Positions 53,630 to 62,720 of a stretch of 64,000 nucleotides of DNA are shown in pieces. The position numbers and the translations under genes were made by a program. The first letter of the stretch is position 1. Every line of letters starts with the position of its first letter. The notes below the pieces were generated by a model. It saw only the letters and a program-made list of their open reading frames with translations. It made no database searches and was not told where the DNA came from. This stretch comes from Nocardia anaemiae NBRC 100462. GTDB taxonomy: Bacteria; Actinomycetota; Actinomycetes; Mycobacteriales; Mycobacteriaceae. The stretch is from assembly GCF_001612725.1 (NCBI RefSeq), contig NZ_BDAZ01000014.1, positions 92,984-156,983 on the forward strand, read 5' to 3'.

Positions 53630-55345
53630 CTATGCCGAAGCGGTCACAGTTTCGGGAGCGGTTTCCGCGGCCGCTTCGCCAGCTGGCTTGCGCCGACGGC
53701 GCCGACGGCGCGCGGGCTGTTCGGTGGTTTCGGCGTCATCGGCATCGCTGTCCGCCTCGGCGGTGACGTTCGCGTTGTCATTCGACTCGGCGCCGTTCTC
53801 CGTGCCGTTTTCGGCACCGCCGGACCTGCGCCGACGGCGGCGGCGACGGGCGGGCTTATCCGCCGTCTCGTCCTCGGTCGCGTCGTCGAGTGAGGTTGCG
53901 GCGTCATCGGTTTCGGCGTCGTCGGTCTCGATGACGTTGGTTTCACCGTCGATCGGCTGACCCGCGCGGGTGCGGCGACGATTGCGCTTGCGCGGGGCGC
54001 GGGCGGGCCGCTCGACCACCTCGGCGTCCTCATCGCGGACCGGCTTCGGCTTGCGGATGGTGCCGGTGACACCCTCCGGAATGCCGAGATCGGAGAACAG
54101 ATGCGGGGAGCGTGAATACGTTTCGACCGGATCCGGGATGCCGAGGCCGAGAGCGGCGTCGATGGCGGCCCAGCGGTTCAGTTCATCCCAGTCGATCAGC
54201 GTCACCGCGACACCGGTGCGTCCGGCCCGGCCGGTGCGCCCGATCCGGTGCACGTAGGTCTTCTCGTCCTCCGGGCACTGATAGTTGATGACGTGGGTGA
54301 CATCGTCGATATCGATGCCGCGCGCCGCCACATCGGTCGCGACCAGCACATCGATGGCGCCCTTGCGGAACTTGCCGAGCGCCTTCTCCCGGGCGATCTG
54401 TCCGAGGTCACCGTGCACGGCGCCGACGGCGAAGCCGCGGTCGGCCAGATCGTCGGCGACCTTCTGCGCGGTGCGCTTGGTTCGGGTGAAGATCATGGTC
54501 GCGCCGCGGCTCTCGGCCTGCAGCACCTTGGCGACCAGTTCGCTCTTGTCCAGTGCGTGCGCACGGTAGACGAACTGCGCGGTGCGATCGTGCACGGCCG
54601 AATCGTGCGGCTCCTCGGCGCGGATATGCGTCGGCCTGGTCAGGAAGGTGCGGGCCAGGGTGATGATCGGGCCCGGCATGGTGGCCGAGAAGAGCATGGT
54701 CTGACGCTGCGTCGGAACCATGCCGAGAATGCGTTCGATATCGGGTAGGAAGCCAAGATCCAGCATTTCGTCGGCCTCGTCCAGGACGAGTACACCGATC
54801 TTGCCGAGAATCAGATGGCCCTGATCGGCCAGATCCATGAGTCGGCCGGGGGTGCCGACGACGACGTCGACGCCGGAGCGCAGCGCGGCGATCTGGGATT
54901 CGTACGGGCGGCCGCCGTAGATCGAGAGCACGCGCAGCTGGCCCTGGTGGTTCTTCAGGTACTTGCTCGCGTTCTCCAGATCCTTTGTGACCTGGATGCA
55001 GAGTTCACGCGTCGGCACGATGATCAGTGCCCGCGGGGTGCCGTCCAGCGGGGTCGTCCCGGTGTCGGCGGTGGCGATCCGGTGCAGCAGTGGCACACCG
55101 AACCCGAAGGTCTTACCCATGCCCGTGCGGGCCTGACCGATCAGATCTTCACCGGCGAGCGCCAGCGGCAGGGTCAGTTCCTGAATTGCGAAAGTGCGTT
55201 CGATTCCGATCTCGCCGAGCGCTCGCACGATTTCATCGCGAACCCCCAATTCGGCGAATGTCGGAGCGGTGTGTGTTTCGTCCAGTTCGGCGGTCAGTAG
55301 CGTATCCGCCAGACCGGGTTCCTGTTCGACAGTGATCTTGCTCAG
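53630..55345 (-). CDS. DEAD-box RNA helicase (RhlE-like), probable CTG start
   Basis: A 571-residue ATP-dependent RNA helicase. Motifs in order: Q motif (FAIQELTLPLAL), GQARTGMGKTFGF (Walker A), PTRELCIQV, TPGRLMDLA, VLDEADEMLDLGF (DEAD), SATMP, TRTKRTAQKVADDL, ATDVAARGIDID and HRIGRTGRAGR. The C-terminus has two arginine runs (PARRRRRRRR) within acidic low-complexity sequence, likely for RNA binding. There is no ATG, GTG or TTG near the expected start. CTG 55345 (LSKITVEQEPG) has GAGGAAAGG seven bases upstream. It corresponds to Rv3211. Confidence 0.92.
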   Translation of the reverse strand: MSKITVEQEPGLADTLLTAELDETHTAPTFAELGVRDEIVRALGEIGIERTFAIQELTLPLALAGEDLIGQARTGMGKTFGFGVPLLHRIATADTGTTPLDGTPRALIIVPTRELCIQVTKDLENASKYLKNHQGQLRVLSIYGGRPYESQIAALRSGVDVVVGTPGRLMDLADQGHLILGKIGVLVLDEADEMLDLGFLPDIERILGMVPTQRQTMLFSATMPGPIITLARTFLTRPTHIRAEEPHDSAVHDRTAQFVYRAHALDKSELVAKVLQAESRGATMIFTRTKRTAQKVADDLADRGFAVGAVHGDLGQIAREKALGKFRKGAIDVLVATDVAARGIDIDDVTHVINYQCPEDEKTYVHRIGRTGRAGRTGVAVTLIDWDELNRWAAIDAALGLGIPDPVETYSRSPHLFSDLGIPEGVTGTIRKPKPVRDEDAEVVERPARAPRKRNRRRTRAGQPIDGETNVIETDDAETDDAATSLDDATEDETADKPARRRRRRRRSGGAENGTENGAESNDNANVTAEADSDADDAETTEQPARRRRRRRKPAGEAAAETAPETVTASA

Positions 55346-55769
55346 GTTCGTGCCTTTCCTCGTTATCGCGTCACGCGCGCACGAGGTGTGGGGCGGACCG
55401 GCTGGCCCGCGACAACCACATATCCGCCTGTGATACTCACCTCGGCCACTGGCCTGATGCCTGCGGGAGCTCGTCGTTTTCGGCGGCTGACCTCGGCAGA
55501 TATCGGCGCGGCGCAAGGGTGATGCGGATCTGGTGCGCGCACATATTCCCGGACTTCGAAAACCTCGTCGGCGACACTCGGGCGACCGTACGATCCGGCG
55601 ACTCGACGGACGTAAATTTCCGTTGTCCGCAGAGATTGTAGCGTGATAATGTGCATGGCTCGAATTTGGCGTAGCAACTGCTTGCGGGTCGCTCGAAACC
55701 GTCGGCCACGGTATTTCCGTACGAAATGCGCGGTTTCCATGTGTTGGCCGTCGACGTACGCTGCGCCAC
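55346..55769. other. Long divergent region before the DEAD helicase
   Basis: 424 bp with no credible gene between the helicase and the SCO6745-like gene. On the minus strand most of it is probably a helicase 5' untranslated leader, as long leaders are common for autoregulated cold-shock helicases. The right end holds the TACGCT -10 box of the rightward gene. The helicase frame stays open through part of it (to 55771) without similarity. Confidence 0.5.
55757..55762 (+). promoter_or_regulatory. -10 box for leaderless SCO6745-like gene
   Basis: TACGCT, seven bases, then ATG 55770. Confidence 0.48.
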
Positions 55770-56627
55770 ATGGCAATTCATCCGGCGCGTCGAATCTGGC
55801 ACACTCTCGAACCCATCCACGATGTCGTGTATTTCGGCGCCGATGTCAAGCAGGCCGGAGTCGCCCTCGGACTGCGCGGTTTCTGGCAGACCTACTTCGC
55901 GTTCCGGGCCGCGCCGCTCGGGGCGGTGGGCGCGGGCACCGTACTGGCGACCTTCGCTGGATTCCATCCGGACACGGTGGCCAAGGCGGTGCCGGATGCC
56001 TGGGCCCGAACGACGCCGCAGGCATGTCTGCGGGCCCGGCTCGACTTCTCGGTCGGATTGCTGCGCGGGGCGGGAGCCGGTGACGCCGATTGCGCCCGTG
56101 CCGTCGAATTACTCGAACCGGTGTTGCGCACCGCCGATCCGACCGGGCGTCCGTTGTACGCGGCGAATGCGGAATTGCCGCTGTCCGACGATCCGGTGGC
56201 CGCGCTGTGGCAGCTCGCCACCACGTTGCGGGAACATCGCGGCGACGGCCATGTCGCGGCCCTTGTCGCCCATGGCCTGTCCGGATCGCAGGCGCTGGTG
56301 CTGCAGGTCGCGGCCGGTAAAGCGCCCGAATCGGTGATGCGACCCGCGCGTGGCTGGTCGGAGGGGGAATGGGCCGATATCGCCGACGAGTTGCGGGCCA
56401 GGGGTTTGATCGCGGGGGAGCCGATAAGTCCGGAATTGACCGGCTCCGGCGCCGAATTGCTAGAACGCGCGGAGGACGATACCGACGCGGCGGCCTGGAA
56501 CGGCGCGTTGGCGGCGCTGTCGCAGGACGCCATCGCGGAGTTGACCTATGTGCTCGACCCGTTGGCGAAGCGCGTTCAGGAGAGCGTGGTGCCGCCGCTC
56601 AATCCGATCGGCATGACTCGGGACTGA
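55770..56627 (+). CDS. SCO6745-family protein
   Basis: A 285-residue actinobacterial protein of unknown function. The opening ARRIWHTLEPIHDVVYFG and LRGFWQTYFAFRAAPLGAV, plus the later LREHRGDGHVAAL, are typical of the SCO6745 group, which contains a helix-turn-helix-like C-terminal part (GWSEGEWADIADELRARGLI). No enzyme motif is evident. ATG 55770 is supported by a leaderless promoter. Confidence 0.72.
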   Translation: MAIHPARRIWHTLEPIHDVVYFGADVKQAGVALGLRGFWQTYFAFRAAPLGAVGAGTVLATFAGFHPDTVAKAVPDAWARTTPQACLRARLDFSVGLLRGAGAGDADCARAVELLEPVLRTADPTGRPLYAANAELPLSDDPVAALWQLATTLREHRGDGHVAALVAHGLSGSQALVLQVAAGKAPESVMRPARGWSEGEWADIADELRARGLIAGEPISPELTGSGAELLERAEDDTDAAAWNGALAALSQDAIAELTYVLDPLAKRVQESVVPPLNPIGMTRD

Positions 56628-56661
56628 GCGGTGCACGTTGCTCACAAATCGGGAGTTGCCT

Positions 56662-56676
56662 GTTACCGTCGGTAAC
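56662..56676. promoter_or_regulatory. 15-bp palindrome upstream of the alpha/beta hydrolase
   Basis: GTTACCG-T-CGGTAAC, perfect 7-bp arms, 21 bp before GTG 56698, where a TetR-type repressor would occlude the promoter or start. It differs from the 8-4-8 lipid sites. Confidence 0.55.
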
Positions 56677-56697
56677 GGGATATGAGACATTTGAGCG

Positions 56698-57819
56698 GTG
56701 AGTTTCACCGACACCGTCACCATCGCGGCACGCAATGCCTGGGCGCTGACCTTCGGCCATGGCGTCGAGGCACCGGATCCCGCACCGTCGACAGTGCTGT
56801 GGGACGAACCGCATCTGCAGCTGCGCCGCTTCGAGGGTAGCGGATCTGCCACGGCCGCAACGGATTCGGCGGTGCTGCTGGTGCCGCCGCTGGCCGCGCC
56901 CGCGAGCTGCTTCGATCTGCGTCCTGATCAGAGCCTGGCTCGATTCCTGCTGGAGACGGGCCGGGCGCCCTACGTCGTCGACTACGGCGAGATCACCTTC
57001 GCCGATCGACGGATGGGCTTCGAGACCTGGATCGATGACATCCTGCCCGAGGCGATCCTGCGCACCTGCGCCGATCGCGACGGCCGTCCGATCGATCTGG
57101 TCGGCTGGTCCATCGGCGGCACCCTGGCACTGCTGGCCGCGGCCGCGCACCCCGAACTGCCGATCCGCTCCATCACGGCGGTCGGTTCGCCGCTGGACTA
57201 CGACAAGATGACCGGCATTCCGCAGGTTCGCGCGGTCGCCAAGCTGACCGGCGGCATCGCCACCTCGACGGCGGTGCGCGCGGCGGGCGGTATTCCGGCC
57301 ACGCTGACCCGCATCGCCTACAAGGTCACCGCATGGGACCGCGAACTCACCCGGCCCTGGTTCGTCGTGAGCAATATCGCGCGCACCGAGACCCTGGCCA
57401 AGATGGAGTCCATCGACCGCTTCATGTCCGAGATGCCGGGCTATCCCGGACGCTTCTACGGTCAGTTGTGGGGCCGCCTGATCCTGAACAACGACATCGG
57501 TCGCGGTGTGGTGCAGCTCGGCGAGCGTCGCATCCGATTGGCCGAGGTGACCGCGCCCGTGCTGCTGGTGGGTGGACCCGCCGATGTCATCACCCCCGCC
57601 GCCGCGGTGGCGGCCGGACAGCGCATCCTCACCGGCGCGCAATCCGTGCGCTACGAAACCGCACCCGGCAGTCATCTCGGCATCCTCACCGGCGAAACAG
57701 CGCGTGAGACCACATGGACCTATCTCGACAAGTTCCTGTGCGAGCTGTCGGCGAACAACGACGCTCCCGGTGTTCGCCTGGATGACGGCGATATGTACCG
57801 GGATGACGGTGTCACGTAA
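56698..57819 (+). CDS. Alpha/beta hydrolase (PHA-synthase-like fold)
   Basis: A 373-residue alpha/beta hydrolase. The nucleophile elbow is LVGWSIGGTLAL (Ser, where PHA synthases have Cys). The acid is in VGGPADVITPAAA and the base His in APGSHLGILTG. The N-terminal VLLVPPLAAPASCFDLRP and FETWIDDILPEAI resemble PhaC-like hydrolases. It could act on polyhydroxyalkanoates or other esters. GTG 56698 has no clear ribosome-binding site. A perfect palindrome just upstream suggests repression by a TetR-like protein. Confidence 0.82.
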   Translation: MSFTDTVTIAARNAWALTFGHGVEAPDPAPSTVLWDEPHLQLRRFEGSGSATAATDSAVLLVPPLAAPASCFDLRPDQSLARFLLETGRAPYVVDYGEITFADRRMGFETWIDDILPEAILRTCADRDGRPIDLVGWSIGGTLALLAAAAHPELPIRSITAVGSPLDYDKMTGIPQVRAVAKLTGGIATSTAVRAAGGIPATLTRIAYKVTAWDRELTRPWFVVSNIARTETLAKMESIDRFMSEMPGYPGRFYGQLWGRLILNNDIGRGVVQLGERRIRLAEVTAPVLLVGGPADVITPAAAVAAGQRILTGAQSVRYETAPGSHLGILTGETARETTWTYLDKFLCELSANNDAPGVRLDDGDMYRDDGVT

Positions 57820-57830
57820 CAGACCCGGAC

Positions 57831-57836
57831 TAGGCT
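57831..57836 (+). promoter_or_regulatory. -10 box of the ferritin-like gene
   Basis: TAGGCT, then GTGTCGAC, then ATG 57845 (eight-base spacer). The same 13 bases TAGGCTGTGTCGA precede fbiA. Confidence 0.45.
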
Positions 57837-57844
57837 GTGTCGAC

Positions 57845-58537
57845 ATGGGAGCACAGTCACCTGCAGCGGTAGGGGTTTCGTTGTCCGGCTCGTCCATTTC
57901 CGTCGACGAAACGGGCGTGATCGACCTGTTCGCGGTGCTCGCCTACGGTGAGATCTCCGCGTTCTACCGGCTGGCCGAGGAGGCCAAGCTGTCGCCGACA
58001 CTGCGTGGCAAGGTGGCCGTCGCGAAGATGGCCGCCGCCGAGATGCGGCACTTCGAGACCCTGGAGTCCGCGCTGGCCGAACGCGGTGTTGATATCTTCG
58101 ACGCGATGGCGCCGTTCGTGCGCGCCCTGGACGCCTACCACGACTCCACCGATCCCTCGACCTGGCTCGAGTCGATGGTGAAGTTCTATGTCGGTGACGG
58201 TATCGCCGCCGACTTCTACACCGAGATCGCCGGTGCCCTGTCTCCCGAGGTCGCCGCCGTGGTCCGCGATGTGCTCGCCGAGACCAGCCACTCCGAATTC
58301 GTGGTGGAGGAGGTGCGCCGCGCGGTCGCGACCAGCCGCTCCGAGCGCGACCGGCTGACGCTGTGGGGTCGACGACTGCTCGGTGAGGCGATCACCCAGG
58401 CGCAGTACGTCATGGCCCAGCGCGACGAACTCACCGAACTGGTGCTCGCCGCGACCGGTGACCTCAACGGCATCGCGGCGCTGTTCGAGCGCATGCAGGC
58501 CAGCCACGCCGAGCGCATGGCCGTCCTGGGAATCTGA
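57845..58537 (+). CDS. Ferritin-like fold protein (MiaE-2 type, Rv3210c-like)
   Basis: A 230-residue four-helix protein. Carboxylate/histidine pairs for a di-iron site can be seen in LAYGEISAFYRLAEEA, AAAEMRHFETLESAL and VLAETSHSEFVVEEV. It matches the actinobacterial ferritin-like family near the RhlE helicase gene. The reaction is not known; similarity to tRNA hydroxylase MiaE suggests oxygen chemistry. Its stop directly abuts the stop of the convergent regulator at 58538. Confidence 0.83.
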   Translation: MGAQSPAAVGVSLSGSSISVDETGVIDLFAVLAYGEISAFYRLAEEAKLSPTLRGKVAVAKMAAAEMRHFETLESALAERGVDIFDAMAPFVRALDAYHDSTDPSTWLESMVKFYVGDGIAADFYTEIAGALSPEVAAVVRDVLAETSHSEFVVEEVRRAVATSRSERDRLTLWGRRLLGEAITQAQYVMAQRDELTELVLAATGDLNGIAALFERMQASHAERMAVLGI

Positions 58538-59377
58538 TTACTCGTTGACCGCGCGGACCAGTCGCAGGCCCGGCGATTGCGCCTGCGCCTGGTCGGTGAG
58601 CCAGACGACGATGCACTGATCCTTATCGGCGTTGAGCGCCTCGAACGGGATATCGATATGGCCGTACTCCGGGTGGTCGAACCGCATCGTGCCCGCGACC
58701 AGGTCGTCGATATGCTGCGGCTGCCAACGGCTTTCGAACTCCGGATAGGCCAGCAGCGCGTCGATCAGCTCGAGTAGGCGATCCTCGCCGGGCCAGCGGA
58801 TCGTCGCACGGCGCAGCGCGGCCGAGAAAATATCGGCCATCTCGTCCCAGTTCCGCAGCACCTGCTTGGCGCGTGAATCCGCGAAGGTGAACCAGGCCAG
58901 ATTCACGACCTCCGGATTGTCGAGCAGCCCAAGGGGTTTCGCGATGTTCTCCCAGGCCGGATTCCAGCCGAGCACATTGAGCCGCCGCCCGATCACGAAG
59001 GCCGGAGTGGGATGCAGTGCGCGCAGGATTGTCTCGATCGCGGGCGTCGGCTGCTCGGCCACGGATTCGGTGGTCGGGCAGCGGGATTCGTTGGTCGAGG
59101 TGAGCGCGAGCCAGCCGAAGTGATGGCGATCCTTACCCTCGATCAGCAATGCCTTCGCGAGCGCATCGATGACCGCCCCCGACGGATTGGTATCGCGGCC
59201 CTGCTCCAGCCTGGCCAGATAGTCGGCGCTCACACCGGCGCGCACCGCGACCTCTTCGCGGCGCAATCCCGGGGTGCGACGGCGACCGCCCTCGGGAAGT
59301 CCCACATCCGCCGGGCGCAACTGGGCGCGGCGCGCGATGAGGTATTCCGCGAACGGATTGGGTGCCATACGTTTCAT
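58538..59377 (-). CDS. XRE regulator with MmyB-like ligand domain
   Basis: A 279-residue regulator. An N-terminal helix-turn-helix (RTPGLRREEVAVRAGVSADY, then LARLEQGRDTNPS) is joined to a PAS-like MmyB domain (FVIGRRLNVLGWNPAWENI, VNLAWFTFAD) that binds fatty acids in related proteins. Such genes usually regulate an adjacent divergent enzyme; here the divergent neighbour is the YceI gene. ATG 59377 or the Met three codons later could be the start. Confidence 0.88.
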   Translation of the reverse strand: MKRMAPNPFAEYLIARRAQLRPADVGLPEGGRRRTPGLRREEVAVRAGVSADYLARLEQGRDTNPSGAVIDALAKALLIEGKDRHHFGWLALTSTNESRCPTTESVAEQPTPAIETILRALHPTPAFVIGRRLNVLGWNPAWENIAKPLGLLDNPEVVNLAWFTFADSRAKQVLRNWDEMADIFSAALRRATIRWPGEDRLLELIDALLAYPEFESRWQPQHIDDLVAGTMRFDHPEYGHIDIPFEALNADKDQCIVVWLTDQAQAQSPGLRLVRAVNE

Positions 59378-59470
59378 CGTGCCCCGTCCTTGGATGGTTA
59401 TCCGCGCCCTGACGGGTCCAGGATAACGGCGGTCTGGCTAGCGGACCACGGTCCGGTCATGGTCTATGGC

Positions 59471-60016
59471 ATGACATCTTCCGCTGAATCCACCACCACC
59501 GCGCTCACCCCGGGGGCCTGGACCCTGGACCCGATGCACTCCCAGGTCGAATTCACCATCCGCCACCTGGGCATCTCCAAGGTCCGCGGCCGCTTCACAA
59601 AGTTCGAGACCGAATTCGTGGTCGACGACAAGGGCTTCGCCACCCTCGGTGCCACCATCTACCTCGACTCCTTCGATACCGGCAATGCCGATCGGGACAA
59701 CCACGTCCGCACCGCCGACTTCCTCGACGTCGCCAACCGTCCCACCCTGAGCTTCCGCGCCGTCGAGCCGGTGCTGATCGCGGACTCGTTCGAGGTCGAG
59801 GGCGAGGCCACGCTCGGCGGGATCACCAAGCCGGTGACTCTCGATGTCGAGTGGGGCGGTATCCAGGAGTTCGCAGGGACCGGCGACCGGCATGCCGGTT
59901 TCTCCGCGACCGGCACCATCAAGCGCACCGATTTCGGTGTGGGCGGGCCACTGCCCGGCATGCTCAGCGATGCCGTCAAGGTGGAACTGGAAATCCAGCT
60001 CATCGAGCCCAAGTAG
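59471..60016 (+). CDS. YceI family lipid-binding protein
   Basis: A 181-residue lipocalin-like beta-barrel protein that carries isoprenoid or other lipids in related cases. Motifs: GAWTLDPMHSQVEFTIRHLG, FLDVANRPTLSFRAVEP, and FGVGGPLPGMLSDAVKVELE. No signal peptide is present, so it may be cytoplasmic. ATG 59459 is an alternative start. It is divergent from the MmyB-type regulator, a plausible partner. Confidence 0.9.
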   Translation: MTSSAESTTTALTPGAWTLDPMHSQVEFTIRHLGISKVRGRFTKFETEFVVDDKGFATLGATIYLDSFDTGNADRDNHVRTADFLDVANRPTLSFRAVEPVLIADSFEVEGEATLGGITKPVTLDVEWGGIQEFAGTGDRHAGFSATGTIKRTDFGVGGPLPGMLSDAVKVELEIQLIEPK

Positions 60017-60099
60017 GTATATCCGCGATCGCCGACGACGTTCGCGACAGGCGAACGTCAGCCGCGTCGTCGGTCGACGGCGCTGTCGGATTCCGGGCG

Positions 60100-60225
60100 C
60101 GATCACTGATTTCCCAGGTACATGGGTAACTCGTCGGGTACGCCCAGAACTGGGAAGTTGTCCGTCCGCCGGTCGCCGACGTGGATTTTGTGGCTCTTAG
60201 TGGGCGCCTGAATATCCGGGGAGGC
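60100..60225 (-). repeat. Dispersed intergenic repeat, family B, copy 4
   Basis: On the minus strand: GTCGGCGACCGGCGGACGG, a spacer, then GGGCGTACCCGACGAGTTAC and CCATGTACC, then GGAAATCAG. The core shares most bases with copies at 8524 and 26577. Confidence 0.65.
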
Positions 60226-60283
60226 GGGGGAGCATTAGCCTTGATTTCGACAGCACACAGGACTCTAGGTTCGGAGGTTGGCC

Positions 60284-60511
60284 GTGGAGGTCAAGATCGG
60301 TATTTCGGATAGCCCGCGCGAGCTCGTGATCAACAGCGGGCAGACCCCGGACGAGGTCGAGGCGCTGGTGTCCGGTGCGCTGAGCGGCGAGGGCGGCGTC
60401 GTCGCGCTCACCGACGAGAAGGGCCGCAAGTTCCTGATCCAGGCCTCGAAGGTCGCCTACGTCGAGATCGGCGCCGCCACCGGCGGCCGGGTCGGCTTCG
60501 CGGCGGTCTGA
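60284..60511 (+). CDS. DUF3107 family protein (TB9.4-like)
   Basis: A 75-residue conserved actinobacterial protein (counterpart of Rv3208A/TB9.4), function unknown. MEVKIGISDSPRELVI is the exact family start. GTG 60284 has CGGAGG six bases upstream, which rules out TTG 60278. It ends GRVGFAAV. It faces a TetR gene across a strong terminator. Confidence 0.93.
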   Translation: MEVKIGISDSPRELVINSGQTPDEVEALVSGALSGEGGVVALTDEKGRKFLIQASKVAYVEIGAATGGRVGFAAV

Positions 60512-60535
60512 GCCGAACCGCGGCACCACAGACGA

Positions 60536-60567
60536 GAGCCCCCGCGCTCGGGCGAGTGCGGGGGCTC
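60536..60567. terminator. Bidirectional terminator between DUF3107 and TetR genes
   Basis: GAGCCCCCGC-(12)-GCGGGGGCTC, a perfect 10-bp stem followed by TGTTGTCT on the plus strand, between convergent genes. Confidence 0.82.
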
Positions 60568-60581
60568 TGTTGTCTGCTGGG

Positions 60582-61409
<828 letters not shown>

Positions 61410-61438
61410 CTATTGCGCCCTGTGAGACTCTGGTTGAC

Positions 61439-62581
61439 GTGACCGACCGACCGGAAAGACCCCCCGGCGGCGGGCGCAGCACGCACCGCCGGGCTGGCTC
61501 CGCCGCGTCCGGTTCCGTAGTCTCGGGCTCTGTGGAAAGGCCAGCCCCCACCGGTTCGCCACCGCCGGATGAGAACGGTGTCGAGGTCTATGACCCGCTC
61601 GGCTTGTACGAACCACTGGTCGATCGTTCCTATCAACCGCTGCGGGCCCGCTGGGATCCCACCGCCCCCGACGAGAGTCGTTCCCGCGCACCGAGACCCG
61701 AGCGCGATACCAAAAAGCAGAGCGCAGTCGGTCGTTTCATCCGCACCTATGGTTGGCGTGCTTACGCACTTCCGGTTCTTTTCGTGGTGACCGTGCTGGT
61801 GATCGTGGACGCGGTGCGCGGGGGCACCGATCCGGCGAATATGGCAGGCGGGGCACCGGGATTCGGACGATTGAGTCCACACGCGGCATCCGCGGGCATC
61901 ATCGGCGCACCGCCCGGCGACGGCCACTTCCCGACGAATCTGCCGACCGGCGCGCTGCCCGACGGCGGACCGTTCACCGAAAACGGCAGGGGCACATGGC
62001 ATGTGGTGCCGGGGACCACCGGGCAGGTCGGCACCGGATCTGAATCCCAGTTCAAGTACACCGTCGAAATCGAGGACGGCGTGGACACTTCCGGTTTCGG
62101 CGGGGACGAATCCGTGGCCAAGCTGGTCGACAGCACCCTCGCCAATCCCAAGAGTTGGGCGCACGACAGCAAATTCGCCTTCCGGCGCATCGATCAGGGG
62201 CAGCCGGACTTCCGCATTTCGCTCGCCTCCCGCGAATCCTCCCGCAAGGCCTGCGGTTTCGATATTCCGATCGACTCCTCCTGCTTCAACGCCGATCTGC
62301 GCCGGGTGGTGCTTTCGGAGGTGCGCTGGGTGCGCGGCGCGCTGGCCTTCGAGGGCGATATCGGTTCCTATCGGCAATACCAGGTCAACCACGAGGTCGG
62401 CCATGCCATCGGCTATCACCAGCATCAGCCGTGCGAGACCGACGGCGGGCTCGCGCCGGTGATGATGCAGCAGACCTTCGGCACCAAGAACAACGACATC
62501 GCCGCCCTCGATCCGGACGGTGTGGTCCCGATGGACGGTAAGCGCTGTCGCTTCAACCCCTGGCCCTACCCACGCGGTTGA
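61439..62581 (+). CDS. DUF3152 membrane-anchored metzincin-like protein
   Basis: A 380-residue protein with a ~120-residue cytoplasmic low-complexity N-terminus, one membrane helix (AYALPVLFVVTVLVIVDAV) and an exported C-terminal domain. The zinc site reads NHEVGHAIGYHQHQPC. The HExxHxxG part is standard, but the third ligand is H at +10 or +12 rather than the usual +11 (position 11 is Gln). Cysteines flank the site (RKACGFDI, SSCFNAD, HQPCETD). It corresponds to Rv3207c. GTG 61439 is a compromise; starts to 61361 are possible. Confidence 0.82.
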   Translation: MTDRPERPPGGGRSTHRRAGSAASGSVVSGSVERPAPTGSPPPDENGVEVYDPLGLYEPLVDRSYQPLRARWDPTAPDESRSRAPRPERDTKKQSAVGRFIRTYGWRAYALPVLFVVTVLVIVDAVRGGTDPANMAGGAPGFGRLSPHAASAGIIGAPPGDGHFPTNLPTGALPDGGPFTENGRGTWHVVPGTTGQVGTGSESQFKYTVEIEDGVDTSGFGGDESVAKLVDSTLANPKSWAHDSKFAFRRIDQGQPDFRISLASRESSRKACGFDIPIDSSCFNADLRRVVLSEVRWVRGALAFEGDIGSYRQYQVNHEVGHAIGYHQHQPCETDGGLAPVMMQQTFGTKNNDIAALDPDGVVPMDGKRCRFNPWPYPRG

Positions 62582-62720
62582 TGGGCGCGCGACCCCGTCT
62601 ATCGCCGCGGGTCGGGGCAGGGGACAATGGTCGGGAAGAACGGCCCGATTGTCGGTGTTGAGTAGTTAGGCGCTGAGCCACCACAGTGCGATCGGCCAAT
62701 TGATTCGAGGAGCCCTGGAC

